Shown: one piece after another, positions 54,156 to 63,853 of the stretch
How positions within the stretch are numbered: position 1 is the first letter of the stretch
Layout: each line of letters begins with the position of its first letter
Source of the DNA: an uncultured Flavobacteriaceae bacterium
GTDB taxonomy: Bacteria; Bacteroidota; Bacteroidia; Flavobacteriales; Flavobacteriaceae
DNA length: 64,000 nucleotides
NCBI GenBank assembly: GCA_947494205.1
Contig: CANLUH010000006.1
Coordinates: forward strand, 62,001-126,000
Reading direction: 5' to 3'
The notes under the pieces: model-generated
Databases searched by the model: none
Told to the model about the DNA's origin: nothing
Seen by the model: the letters and a program-made list of their open reading frames with translations, nothing else
Made by a program: the position numbers and the translations under genes

Positions 54156-55457
54156 ATGGAAAATCTAGATGCAGCAAGACTTCAAATGGCATTCACTTTA
54201 ATTTTTCATATTGTCTTTGCCTGTATAGGCATGGTCATGCCATTTTTCATGATTGTTTCGCATAAAAAATGGTTAAACACTAGAAATCCTATATACCTTA
54301 CACTAACTAAATCTTGGCAAAAAGGAGTTGCTATTTTCTTTGTTACAGGCGCCGTTTCTGGTACTGCTTTATCTTTTGAATTAGGCTTATTATGGCCAGA
54401 ATTCATGAAACACGCAGGCCCCATTATAGGGATGCCCTTTTCATTAGAAGGTGCTGCTTTTTTTGTTGAAGCTGTTGCTTTAGGCTTCTACCTTTATGGC
54501 TGGAATAAACTTCCTGAAAAATTTCACTGGTTTACAGGCATTATCGTTGGCATTGCGGGAGTTTCGTCTGGGATTTTAGTAGTGTCTGCAAATGGTTGGA
54601 TGAATGCACCTTCTGGTTTCGACTACATTAATGGTGAATTTTTAAATATCGACCCTATAAAAGCATTATTAAATCCTGCGTGGTTTACACAAGCGTTACA
54701 CATGACTTTAGCTGCTTTTACTGCCACAGGTTTTGCAGTTGCTGGTATACATGCTTTTCAGGTGTATAAAAACAAACACCCAGAACTTCATAAAAAAGCT
54801 TTTAAAATTGCTATTACTTTTGGAGCTATAGCTGCTATTTTACAACCTATTAGTGGCGACTTATCTGCTAAAGATATAGCAAAACGCCAGCCTGTAAAAT
54901 TAGCTGCGATGGAAGCGCATTATAATACAGAAAAAGGTGCACCGCTTTATATTGGAGGTATTGTAAATAACGACACACAAGAAGTTAACTATAAAATTGA
55001 AATTCCCAATGCATTATCTTTTCTTGCTTTTGGGGATTTTGATGCTGAAGTACAAGGCCTTAATGATTTCCCAGAAGACGAACGCCCTAATGTTGCTATG
55101 GTACATTATGCCTTTCAAATTATGGTTGGTTTAGGCACACTATTATTACTTGCTGGAATATTCTTCTTTATTAGTTTAAAAAAGAAAAAATGGTCGCTTA
55201 AAAAGCGGTATTGGCTGCTCTTTACTCTTTTAGCGCCTTTAGGTTTTATTGCTTTAGAAGCGGGTTGGATTGTTACAGAAGTTGGTAGGCAGCCATGGAT
55301 TATTCATAAGATAATGAAAACTAAAGATGCTGTGACTCCAATGCCAGGTATGGTCTATAGTTTTTATCTCTACGTTGCTGTTTATAGTATACTTACTGTT
55401 GCTGTAATTTGGTTAATGACAAGACAAATAAAGGCATTAAATAATTCTAAAATTTAA
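54156..55457 (+). CDS. cydA: Cytochrome bd ubiquinol oxidase subunit I
   Basis: The start is at 54156 (MENLDAARLQMAFTLIFH). CydA carries the haems and the quinol site of the bd oxidase in the inner membrane. It has the N-terminal ARLQMAFTLIFH haem-ligand helix, GLLWPEFMKHAGPIIGMPFS in part, the conserved EVGRQPW near the C-terminus and about nine transmembrane helices. The 433-residue length and short quinol loop fit the CIO-like or short-Q-loop type. It is followed 5 bp later by cydB. Confidence 0.96.
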   Translation: MENLDAARLQMAFTLIFHIVFACIGMVMPFFMIVSHKKWLNTRNPIYLTLTKSWQKGVAIFFVTGAVSGTALSFELGLLWPEFMKHAGPIIGMPFSLEGAAFFVEAVALGFYLYGWNKLPEKFHWFTGIIVGIAGVSSGILVVSANGWMNAPSGFDYINGEFLNIDPIKALLNPAWFTQALHMTLAAFTATGFAVAGIHAFQVYKNKHPELHKKAFKIAITFGAIAAILQPISGDLSAKDIAKRQPVKLAAMEAHYNTEKGAPLYIGGIVNNDTQEVNYKIEIPNALSFLAFGDFDAEVQGLNDFPEDERPNVAMVHYAFQIMVGLGTLLLLAGIFFFISLKKKKWSLKKRYWLLFTLLAPLGFIALEAGWIVTEVGRQPWIIHKIMKTKDAVTPMPGMVYSFYLYVAVYSILTVAVIWLMTRQIKALNNSKI

Positions 55458-55462
55458 ATACT

Positions 55463-56482
55463 ATGCTATACGTTGTATTACTCTTTTTAGCTATATCACT
55501 GTTATTATATGTTATACTTGCAGGTGCAGATTTCGGAGCCGGTATTGTGGAGTTATTGTCTTCTAAAAAAAACCAAGAACAAACTAAAAAAACTATTTAC
55601 CGTGTTATGGGGCCCGTTTGGGAAGCCAATCATATCTGGATTATTATTATGATTGTGATTTTATGGGTGGCTTTTCCTAAATTCTATAATGTGTTGGTTG
55701 TTTATCTACACATTCCTTTAACACTAACCTTACTGGGTATTACGCTTAGAGGTGTTGCTTTTGTATTTAGACATTATGATGCGTTTAAAGACAAATCGCA
55801 AATTGTTTACGACTGGATGTTTAGAGTTTCTAGTTTACTAACCCCCATCTTTATAGGAATGACATTTGGTGCAACTGTTTCTGGTGAACTTATTATTACA
55901 GAAAATTATACTGATTATAGTTTTGAAGAATTATTTATTGCGCCTTGGCTAAATATATTCTCAATTGTCGTTGGATTTTTCTTCGCTGGTTTGTGCGCCT
56001 TTTTATCCTCTATTTTACTAATTGGAGAAGCTGAAGCTAATAATACAAACATTTATTTACGTAAATCTAAAATAGCAACAATAGTTATTATTCTACTAGG
56101 GTTTATTGTATTAACTTATGGCTTTTTTAACGATATTAAGTTTGTAACTGCATTTGTAAATAATCCTTATGCCATTGGCTTAATACTTTTGTCTGCTCTA
56201 TTAATTTACCCTCTATTACATAGTATAAAAAAAGCAAAACAGATTTTAAGTCGTGCACTTGCTGGTTTACAAGTGCTTTTTATATTAACGGCTGCTTTAA
56301 TTACACATTATCCTTACCTAATTATTACAAAGCAAGCGGAGTTAAGTCTTTTAGATGGCATTGCTCCAGAAAGTACTATTACGGTTTTAGGTATTTCATT
56401 AATTGTAGGAGGCCTTTTAATTATTCCTGGATTATTTCATCTATTAAAATCTTTTAAGATGATTAAAATATTAGAACGCTAA
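55463..56482 (+). CDS. cydB: Cytochrome bd ubiquinol oxidase subunit II
   Basis: The protein has 339 residues and about nine transmembrane helices. The N-terminal AGADFGAGIVELLS and WEANHIWIIIMIVILWVAFP are the CydB signatures. It pairs with CydA. No CydX-like small ORF is seen after it; a convergent gene starts 10 bp away. Confidence 0.96.
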   Translation: MLYVVLLFLAISLLLYVILAGADFGAGIVELLSSKKNQEQTKKTIYRVMGPVWEANHIWIIIMIVILWVAFPKFYNVLVVYLHIPLTLTLLGITLRGVAFVFRHYDAFKDKSQIVYDWMFRVSSLLTPIFIGMTFGATVSGELIITENYTDYSFEELFIAPWLNIFSIVVGFFFAGLCAFLSSILLIGEAEANNTNIYLRKSKIATIVIILLGFIVLTYGFFNDIKFVTAFVNNPYAIGLILLSALLIYPLLHSIKKAKQILSRALAGLQVLFILTAALITHYPYLIITKQAELSLLDGIAPESTITVLGISLIVGGLLIIPGLFHLLKSFKMIKILER

Positions 56483-56492
56483 TACTTAACAT

Positions 56493-56951
56493 TTAAGAGC
56501 GAGGTTTTGCAATCCCTCTATCGTACATAACAATACTTCCTGCTACCGAAACATTTAAGCTTAATTGGGATTTAAATTTTACTAAAAAATGAGATGTCTC
56601 TATTGCTTTTTTAGATAACCCGTGATCTTCGGCACCTAGTAAGTACACACAACGTCTAGGATGATGAAAAGTTTCTAAGTCTACCGCTTCATCAGTTAAC
56701 TCCACACCTACCAAACGTGCGCCTTTAGGCAAATGATTGTAAAATTCTTCAAAGTTTTCATAATGAAAATACGGCATCGATTTTACTGCATTATGCGTAT
56801 CGCAGGCCTGCTTTGCATAGCGGTTGCCTATTGTAAATATAAAACTAGCACCTAGATTTTGTGCAGATCGCCACAACACCCCTAAATTTTCTGGTGTTTT
56901 TCCATTTTGAATGCCTATTCCAAAGTATTCATTTTCGAAGTTATTTACCAT
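56493..56951 (-). CDS. SpoU/TrmH-family RNA 2'-O-methyltransferase
   Basis: The protein has 152 residues, a stand-alone SPOUT domain without an N-terminal extension. Motif 1 is NGKTPENLGVLWRSAQNLGA, and the trefoil-knot motifs are LLGAEDHGLS and LNVSVAGSIVMYDR. It methylates the ribose of a tRNA or rRNA; the target nucleotide cannot be told. Confidence 0.9.
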   Translation of the reverse strand: MVNNFENEYFGIGIQNGKTPENLGVLWRSAQNLGASFIFTIGNRYAKQACDTHNAVKSMPYFHYENFEEFYNHLPKGARLVGVELTDEAVDLETFHHPRRCVYLLGAEDHGLSKKAIETSHFLVKFKSQLSLNVSVAGSIVMYDRGIAKPRS

Positions 56952-57076
56952 GCTGCAAAACTATAAAATGAATTGATTCAAAAAAAATTATAAAAATATA
57001 AAACCGCCCCTACCTTTTTTTCGTAGGTATTTGTGTTTGAATAAAACGAGACTATAAAAAACCAAACCTAACAACC

Positions 57077-60000
57077 ATGAAAACAAACCTAACAAGCTTA
57101 CAAAAAAACTTAACTTTAATAATTATATTAACTGTAACAAACATTAGCTTTTCGCAACTTCACGAAACAAATAACTGTGTCAATAACTTTAGTTTAGATT
57201 GGACCGCTGGAACAAATACAGGTAATAATTTTAATTGGTTACCAAAAGGCAGCATTAATCAATCTTTTAATAATGTAGATAATTCTGGAATAGATTTAAA
57301 CATCGCATTTACAGGAGATACTTATGCATTAGAGGATTGGAACTTTTTTGGTGGACCAAACACTCCAAATGTAGATGATATTGCTACTAACGGTAACGAC
57401 GACATTTTACATTTATTCACATCAGGTTATACAGACCAAGGTATTACCATGACAATTACTTTTAGCGAACCCGTTTTTGGATTAGGCTACGATATGTATC
57501 ATGTAAACGCTGGTGGAAATAATGGTGATAAATATACTATTACAGCTACTAACACTTTAGGAGAAACAATTTATCCTACGTTCACAGAATCGGCAAACCC
57601 ATCGTACACTACAAACAATACAGGAGTTGTAAACGCTAATTCTCCGTCTACAGCAGGAGACAATGCACAAGTTGGATTAAATTTTTACGACGAGAATCTT
57701 ATTACCAGTATTACTATGCATTGGCAAGATTGCAACACTTGCTCTAACGGTTTTGTACATGGTTCTGGATTAGGAAACATTAGTTTTTGCACACCGCAAT
57801 CTTTAGATTTTGATGGTACTAATGATTATATAAGTCGTGATGCTTTTTTAGAAGGTGAAGAAGAAGTAACAATGATGAGCTGGATAAAATTAGATAATAA
57901 CTTCTCTGGACCTGCTGAAATTATGGGACAACGTAATTTTAGACTATTTCTAAATGCAAATAATAAGCTAAGAACATTTGCAAAAACCGATAGTCCTGTA
58001 TTAAGTTCTAATACAACTACAGCAAATAGTACACCTAGCCTTCAAACGAACTTATGGTATCATGTAGCAACAACGTACAACGCAAACGAAGGCACTCTAA
58101 TTTTATATTTAAATGGTGAAGAAATTTCCAGAATAGACAATATTTTAGGTAATAATCTTAGAACTGGTAACGCATGGAATAATAATCATGATTTTGAAAT
58201 TGGCAGAAACACATTTAACGATAATAATTATTTTGAAGGATCCATTGTAGAAGCTAGAGTTTATAATACAGCGTTAACACAACAACAATTACAAGAACAA
58301 GTATACCAAAGTTTAGCACAAAATGATAACAGTATTAAAGGAGCTGTTATTAATAATACTATAGAAGGATTATCTTGGAGTCAACTGCGTTTATATTATA
58401 AATTAACAACTGTAAATAGTAGGTTAGGTATCACACAAGATTACAGTAACGTTAACAGCCCTGGTATTTTGCATAATATGAGAACCAATCAAGATAACAA
58501 TGCACCACTACCTTACATAGCTAATACTAATGGTGATTGGACAAATACAAATACTTGGAAACACGGAGACGTTTGGGATATAGATAATATAAAACATAAA
58601 GATTGGGCCATAGTACAACTAGACAATAACACTAATGTGTTTACTACAGACCATCATACATTATTAGGTTTGTTAATAGAAAATAACGCTAAACTTGAAG
58701 TAAAAAATGACATGTATATTGAAAACACTAAATACCTTAAAGTAAATGGTATTTTAGATTTACAAGGACAATCTCAGCTTATACAAACTTCTTCAAGTAT
58801 ACTAGATACAGCTAGCAGCGGTTTTATAGAAATAGACCAACAAGGTACAGCAGATAATTATACATATAATTACTGGTGCTCACCCGTAAGTGCTATAAAT
58901 ACAATAACTAATAACAAGCCAGAAACTATTAATAATATTCTTTTAGACGGAACGAATGCCGAAACGCCTCTAAACATTGCATTTTCGTCATCGTTGTCTT
59001 CTGCAGATGGAGGTACTACCAATCCTATTTCTACTAGTGCTTTCTGGATGTTTAAATTTCATGGTCCAGCAGAAGATTACTACAGTTGGTCTCATTTAGG
59101 AAGCGCAGCTACAATGGTACCTGGAGAAGGCTATACCATGAAGGGTTCTGGAACTGGTGCTGTTACAGAGGCTCAAAATTATGTATTTAAAGGAAAACCC
59201 AATAATGGTATAATAGATTTAAACATAAACACAGGAGAACACTATTTGGTAGGAAACCCATATCCATCAGCTTTAGATGCAGACGCATTTATTAGAGATA
59301 ATATTTCTGAAAACAATGGTGGAAACAACACTAATAATGTTATAAACGGTACGCTATATTTCTGGGAACACTTTGGTGGAAACTCTCATAACACAGCACA
59401 ATATCAAGGCGGTTATGGTGTTTATAATCTTTCGGGAGGAGTAAAAGCAATTTCGCATCCAAATATCTCTCAAGCTGGTATAGCAACTAAAACACCACAA
59501 CGTTATGTAGCAGTAGCACAGGGCTTTTTTGTTGAAGCTGCTTCTGGTGGGACTATAAACTTTAATAACGGACAAAGAACGTTTCAAAAAGAAAATGCTG
59601 ATAGCTCTATCTTTTTTAGAACTACTGAAACAGCAAACACAACAGCAACGACAAATAGCGACGATAGAACCAAATTAAGATTAGAATATACTGCTCCAAA
59701 CGGAATAGCTAGAGAGTTATTATTAACGATAGATGAGCATACCACTTTAGATTATGATACGGCTTACGACGGAAAAAACTCTGATGCAGTAACAGATGAC
59801 ATGAATTGGATTATTGAAGATGAAAACTATGTTATTCAAGGGATACCTGCTATTGAAGAAGATACCGTTTTACCATTAAATTTAAAATTAAGTGAAACTG
59901 GATCTATAGCGATAAAACTACTAAGTGCTATGAATCTTCCAGAAAATATGACTCCTATATTAAAGGATTTAGAAACAGGTGAAGAGGTAAACTTAAATGA

Positions 60001-60340
60001 TGCAACATTTACTGCAAATATGATTGAAGGTGAGTTTAGCGATAGATTTGTATTACAATTTAAAATGGCTGAAACCTTAAGCGTCGATGAATTTGAAGTT
60101 ACCAATAGCGCTACTATAAAAATTATAAACGGAACAGACCATATAGAGATAGTATACGGCGATCCAGTTAATACATTACAATCTTTCGAGCTGTATTCTA
60201 TTTTAGGTCAACAAGTAAAACAAGGGAAACTACATAAAGATAATAGTTTAATTTCTACTAGCAATTTAGCTACTGGAACATACATAATAAAGCTAAAAAC
60301 GAACGCAAATTATATTACCAAAAAAGTGTTGATACTATAA
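57077..60340 (+). CDS. T9SS type A secreted protein with LamG-like domain
   Basis: The protein has 1087 residues. After a signal peptide (about 1-27) there is a beta-rich N-terminal domain (about 35-235), then a LamG/concanavalin-like domain (about 237-410; SLDFDGTNDYISRDAF, WYHVATTYNANEGTLILYLN in part, SIVEARVYN). A long region follows with LVGNPYPSALDADAFI and YWCSP, typical of flavobacterial surface proteins, and a C-terminal sorting domain (LGQQVKQG, ATGTYIIKLK, KKVLIL). It is probably a cell-surface glycan-binding protein. Confidence 0.88.
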   Translation: MKTNLTSLQKNLTLIIILTVTNISFSQLHETNNCVNNFSLDWTAGTNTGNNFNWLPKGSINQSFNNVDNSGIDLNIAFTGDTYALEDWNFFGGPNTPNVDDIATNGNDDILHLFTSGYTDQGITMTITFSEPVFGLGYDMYHVNAGGNNGDKYTITATNTLGETIYPTFTESANPSYTTNNTGVVNANSPSTAGDNAQVGLNFYDENLITSITMHWQDCNTCSNGFVHGSGLGNISFCTPQSLDFDGTNDYISRDAFLEGEEEVTMMSWIKLDNNFSGPAEIMGQRNFRLFLNANNKLRTFAKTDSPVLSSNTTTANSTPSLQTNLWYHVATTYNANEGTLILYLNGEEISRIDNILGNNLRTGNAWNNNHDFEIGRNTFNDNNYFEGSIVEARVYNTALTQQQLQEQVYQSLAQNDNSIKGAVINNTIEGLSWSQLRLYYKLTTVNSRLGITQDYSNVNSPGILHNMRTNQDNNAPLPYIANTNGDWTNTNTWKHGDVWDIDNIKHKDWAIVQLDNNTNVFTTDHHTLLGLLIENNAKLEVKNDMYIENTKYLKVNGILDLQGQSQLIQTSSSILDTASSGFIEIDQQGTADNYTYNYWCSPVSAINTITNNKPETINNILLDGTNAETPLNIAFSSSLSSADGGTTNPISTSAFWMFKFHGPAEDYYSWSHLGSAATMVPGEGYTMKGSGTGAVTEAQNYVFKGKPNNGIIDLNINTGEHYLVGNPYPSALDADAFIRDNISENNGGNNTNNVINGTLYFWEHFGGNSHNTAQYQGGYGVYNLSGGVKAISHPNISQAGIATKTPQRYVAVAQGFFVEAASGGTINFNNGQRTFQKENADSSIFFRTTETANTTATTNSDDRTKLRLEYTAPNGIARELLLTIDEHTTLDYDTAYDGKNSDAVTDDMNWIIEDENYVIQGIPAIEEDTVLPLNLKLSETGSIAIKLLSAMNLPENMTPILKDLETGEEVNLNDATFTANMIEGEFSDRFVLQFKMAETLSVDEFEVTNSATIKIINGTDHIEIVYGDPVNTLQSFELYSILGQQVKQGKLHKDNSLISTSNLATGTYIIKLKTNANYITKKVLIL

Positions 60341-60549
60341 TAATTTTAAAATTTATAATTAGTCTTTTTTATTATTGATTGTTGAGAATCTCCAGAGGTC
60401 TATACTTATGGAGATTACTTTTTAATACTACTTTAGAATTTTTAAACCTTTTGTAGACTTAAAACTCTATCATGTTTTAGAGGTTTCTAATGAATATACA
60501 CACGATGGATTGCGTATAAATTGAACGAACATACTATTTATCCATAAAA

Positions 60550-60709
60550 AAGAGGCTGTCTGAAAAGTATAGTTCTATGTCATATTGAGGGTATCGAAAT
60601 ATTTTATCTTATTGATAATCAATATCAGTTTCGACAGGCCTGTCTTGAGTGCAGACGAAAGGCTCAACTTGACAAAATGAATTATAAAAACTGTTTCAGA
60701 CAGCCTCTT
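60550..60709 (-). repeat. Short palindromic repeat element, copy 2 (MITE-like)
   Basis: A 160-bp element has perfect 16-bp terminal inverted repeats: AAGAGGCTGTCTGAAA at 60550-60565, and its inverse at 60694-60709. The inverse of 60645-60667 matches 21 of 23 bases at 39992-40014. It lies in the 403-bp gap 60341-60743, between the convergent LamG and amylase genes, which otherwise shows no gene. It codes for nothing recognisable. Confidence 0.8.
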
Positions 60710-60743
60710 CTTCGTAACTCTCTTAGACTTAACTTAGGCTAAC

Positions 60744-62171
60744 TTAATTTATTAATATCTTATATGCATTAGCTTTTAACGTAACAGTACCTGAAACTAG
60801 TATTTTAGCATCAGACATATAATCTAAATACTCCCCTTTTACTTCAGGTAAACTAACTTCTACAGCTTCATCAGAGAAATTTGCAACATAAATCACCGTT
60901 TTACCATCTTTACTACGTTTAAATGCTAAAACAGCGTCATTCCCTGTATTAATACGCTCGTAACTAGCGGCATTTTTTCCGCCATGTAAAGCTGGGTTTT
61001 CAGCTTTTAATTGCCCTAATTTTTCTAAAACAGGCCACATATTCCCTTTAGTATGCGGAATTTCATCTTTTTCAAAAAATAACAATCTATGATCTAAATC
61101 GTATTCTTGTCCAGAATAGATTAATGGCATTCCTGGTGCGATATAACTTAAAGCAGTCATAGCTTCAGCGGCTTCTCCCATACGTTCTTTAATCGTACCG
61201 TTCCATGAATTCTCATCATGGTTAGTTACAAATGTCATTAAAATATCATCAGCTTCATAACGCGTTGTATCTTTTGCATACGTCTCATCCCATTCCGATA
61301 CTGGTTTTTCTCCTTTTGCGATATGATTCATCGTATGGTGACGATCCCATCCATACCCCATATCAAATAAATTAGCTTTTAATAATTCTGGCTCCCATGC
61401 TTCTGCTAACATAAAAATATCTTTTTCGGCTCTTAATTGGGGAACAGCTTGTTGCCAAAAATCTGTTGGTACAGAACCTGCGACATCACATCTAAAACCA
61501 TCTATATTCTCATTAACGATCCAATGTTTCATGTCTGCTATCATGGTTTCACGTAATGCTTGGTTATCGTAATTTAAGTCGGCAACATCTGCCCAACCTA
61601 CAGGAACTCCATCTTCACTTAAAGGGTCTGTAATCTCTCCGTCTTTATTTTTAGTATAAAATTCTGGATTTGTTTGTATCCAAGTATGGTCCCAACCTGT
61701 ATGGTTTGGCACCCAGTCTAAAATAACATACATACCATTATCGTGTGCTGTTTTTACTAAAGTTCTAAAATCTTCAATGGTCCCAAATTCTGGGTTTATT
61801 TTTTTAAAATCGGATACCGCATAGTAACTTCCTAAAGCTTTTGCTCTTTCTTTTGGGTCTTCTATTAAACTTGCAAAATCACCTCCTGTTGCTTTTCGTT
61901 TTGTTTCCGAAATAGGAAACACAGGCATTAACCATATAATTTTCACTCCTAATTTTTTAAGTTCTGGAATGTCCTTTGTAAATGCATTAAAACTCCCATC
62001 TTTTGAATATTGACGAATATTTGCTTCATAAATAATAGCACTTTCCATCATCTCGTTAGATACTGGAGCAATTGTTTGCGCTATTGCTTCTGGTTGTTTT
62101 TCTGTTTTTTTATCTTCTTTACACGCTATAATCGCTACAGCTATAATGAATAATCCTATTATTTTTTTCAT
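60744..62171 (-). CDS. GH13 alpha-amylase-family lipoprotein
   Basis: The protein has 475 residues. A lipoprotein signal ends IIAC with KEDKK after it. GH13 conserved regions are DWVPNHTGWDHTW, GFRCDVAGS (nucleophile Asp229), MLAEAWEP (acid/base Glu257) and VTNHDENSW (Asp319). It degrades alpha-1,4-glucans at the envelope; SusG-like or cyclomaltodextrinase-like specificity cannot be told. It starts 2 bp after the second amylase gene stops, so they share a transcript. Confidence 0.95.
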   Translation of the reverse strand: MKKIIGLFIIAVAIIACKEDKKTEKQPEAIAQTIAPVSNEMMESAIIYEANIRQYSKDGSFNAFTKDIPELKKLGVKIIWLMPVFPISETKRKATGGDFASLIEDPKERAKALGSYYAVSDFKKINPEFGTIEDFRTLVKTAHDNGMYVILDWVPNHTGWDHTWIQTNPEFYTKNKDGEITDPLSEDGVPVGWADVADLNYDNQALRETMIADMKHWIVNENIDGFRCDVAGSVPTDFWQQAVPQLRAEKDIFMLAEAWEPELLKANLFDMGYGWDRHHTMNHIAKGEKPVSEWDETYAKDTTRYEADDILMTFVTNHDENSWNGTIKERMGEAAEAMTALSYIAPGMPLIYSGQEYDLDHRLLFFEKDEIPHTKGNMWPVLEKLGQLKAENPALHGGKNAASYERINTGNDAVLAFKRSKDGKTVIYVANFSDEAVEVSLPEVKGEYLDYMSDAKILVSGTVTLKANAYKILIN

Positions 62172-62173
62172 GC

Positions 62174-63844
62174 TTAATTCGTTTTTTCTAGTAATACAAT
62201 ATCAAATTCTGAAGTGATTGAGACACTTCCATTTTCAACTTTAGCCGTTTGATTAGAATAAAAATCACGCAATACTGTACCGTCTTTAAATGTTGATGCT
62301 ACGTTTATTTCTTTTTTACCTTTATTTAAGTCTAAACCAATAACAACAGTATCGTTAAAAATGCCTTTTGTGTATGTTCTAGAAAACACATACGGTTCTT
62401 GTTGTAACATTTGGTGTCTTCCTGCTCCTACGGTTGGGTGGTTTTTTCTAAATTGTCCTAAGGTTAGCCAGTGTTTAAAAATGGCTTTAGTTTCGGCATT
62501 AGTTTCTAAGTCTTCCCAATTCATAAACGAACGTAATGTAGCATCTCCTTCAGTACCCTCTATTGTTAAATCTCTAGCCAATTCATCTCCATAATACACT
62601 TGAGACGTTCCTGGAGATAATAATAAACGTGTTGCAGCTTCATAAGGTTTTACTCTGTCTTTATCAAAAGGTTGCCCGTCGTCATGAGAACTTAAATAGT
62701 TAAAAGTTCCAGAACCTTTTAAGCTTGTGTTTAATATACTGTCGTAGCGTTTAAATTGTTGTTCGTATGTTCTTTGCGCTGCGTTCCATTTAAATTCAAA
62801 ATTGATTAAGCTATTAAATGCGTCATCAAAATAGTTTACTTTTTTATCACCATAATCGTAAATAGTACCACCAGAAATTCCGTAGTTATAAACTTCTCCT
62901 ACTAAATAAAACGCATTATCATCTAAAACAGCAGTTGCATTATTTTGTTTCCATTCTTCAAAAGCATAATCACACACTTTTCTAAACTCTTGCCAAACGT
63001 ATTCTTCCGTATGTTTTACAGTGTCTACTCTATAACCATCTATACCATATTCTGTAATATAATCGGTAAGCCATTTCATAATATAAAATCGTGGTGCTCT
63101 TGGGTATCCTGTACGTTTAAAAAAAGCGTCTAATTCTGCTACTTCTTCTTCATAACGGCCTTCTTTTTTCCATTTTTCAACTAATTGAGGTGGCAATGCA
63201 ACTGGGTCGTCACTCTCCGTTTTTATATCTGGAAGATTTTTTACCAAAGCACAAGTCACTGTATTTTCATAATTAGTAAATTTACAAGTTGGGGTCTCTC
63301 TCACCCACTCTTCTGGCCAAACTGGATCTTTATCTGTTACTGGACCCGTATGGTTTATTACAGCATCTAAAAGAATTCTAATCCCATTTTTATGCGCTGC
63401 TGCGACTAATGCTTTTAAATCTGCTTTTGTACCATAATTAGGGTCTATTGCTGTCCAATCTTTAGTCCAATACCCATGAAAGCCATAAGTAACGCCAGAG
63501 CCTTCATCTACTGCTCCGTGTACTTGTTCTACAATAGGTGTCATCCAAATGGCGTTAATACCTAAATCGTTAAAATAGCCTGACTCAATTTTTTCTGTAA
63601 TGCCTTTTAAATCTCCGCCCTTAAACCCTCTTAAAACTGCTGTTTCTTTAGTTCTATCAAAATTAACATCGTTTGCTTTGTCTCCATTATTAAAACGGTC
63701 TGTTAATAAAAAGTAAAGGTTAGCGCCTTCCCAAACAAATGGAGTTACTTGTGTTTTTTCTTGTTGTTGTTGTTCTACTTTCTGTTCCGCTTTACAGCCT
63801 AAGTTTAAGCAAACAATGACTAATACTATTAAAAATTTTCTCAT
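62174..63844 (-). CDS. GH13 alpha-amylase-family lipoprotein
   Basis: The protein has 556 residues. The lipoprotein signal ends NLGC with KAEQ after it. Conserved regions are LLDAVINHTG, DGYRVDTVKH (nucleophile Asp274), VGEVYNYG (acid/base Glu317) and SSHDDGQPF (Asp388). The N-terminal GFKGGDLKGITEKI and C-terminal beta-domain fit SusG-like or neopullulanase-like members. It lies just upstream of the second amylase, 2 bp apart, and downstream of another minus-strand gene at the edge, in a starch-use cluster. Confidence 0.95.
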   Translation of the reverse strand: MRKFLIVLVIVCLNLGCKAEQKVEQQQQEKTQVTPFVWEGANLYFLLTDRFNNGDKANDVNFDRTKETAVLRGFKGGDLKGITEKIESGYFNDLGINAIWMTPIVEQVHGAVDEGSGVTYGFHGYWTKDWTAIDPNYGTKADLKALVAAAHKNGIRILLDAVINHTGPVTDKDPVWPEEWVRETPTCKFTNYENTVTCALVKNLPDIKTESDDPVALPPQLVEKWKKEGRYEEEVAELDAFFKRTGYPRAPRFYIMKWLTDYITEYGIDGYRVDTVKHTEEYVWQEFRKVCDYAFEEWKQNNATAVLDDNAFYLVGEVYNYGISGGTIYDYGDKKVNYFDDAFNSLINFEFKWNAAQRTYEQQFKRYDSILNTSLKGSGTFNYLSSHDDGQPFDKDRVKPYEAATRLLLSPGTSQVYYGDELARDLTIEGTEGDATLRSFMNWEDLETNAETKAIFKHWLTLGQFRKNHPTVGAGRHQMLQQEPYVFSRTYTKGIFNDTVVIGLDLNKGKKEINVASTFKDGTVLRDFYSNQTAKVENGSVSITSEFDIVLLEKTN

Positions 63845-63853
63845 TGATTTTAT

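Noticed and set aside
60341-60743. tRNA or small RNA gene in the gap
   Set aside because: No cloverleaf or known RNA pattern is seen; the structure is accounted for by the palindromic element.
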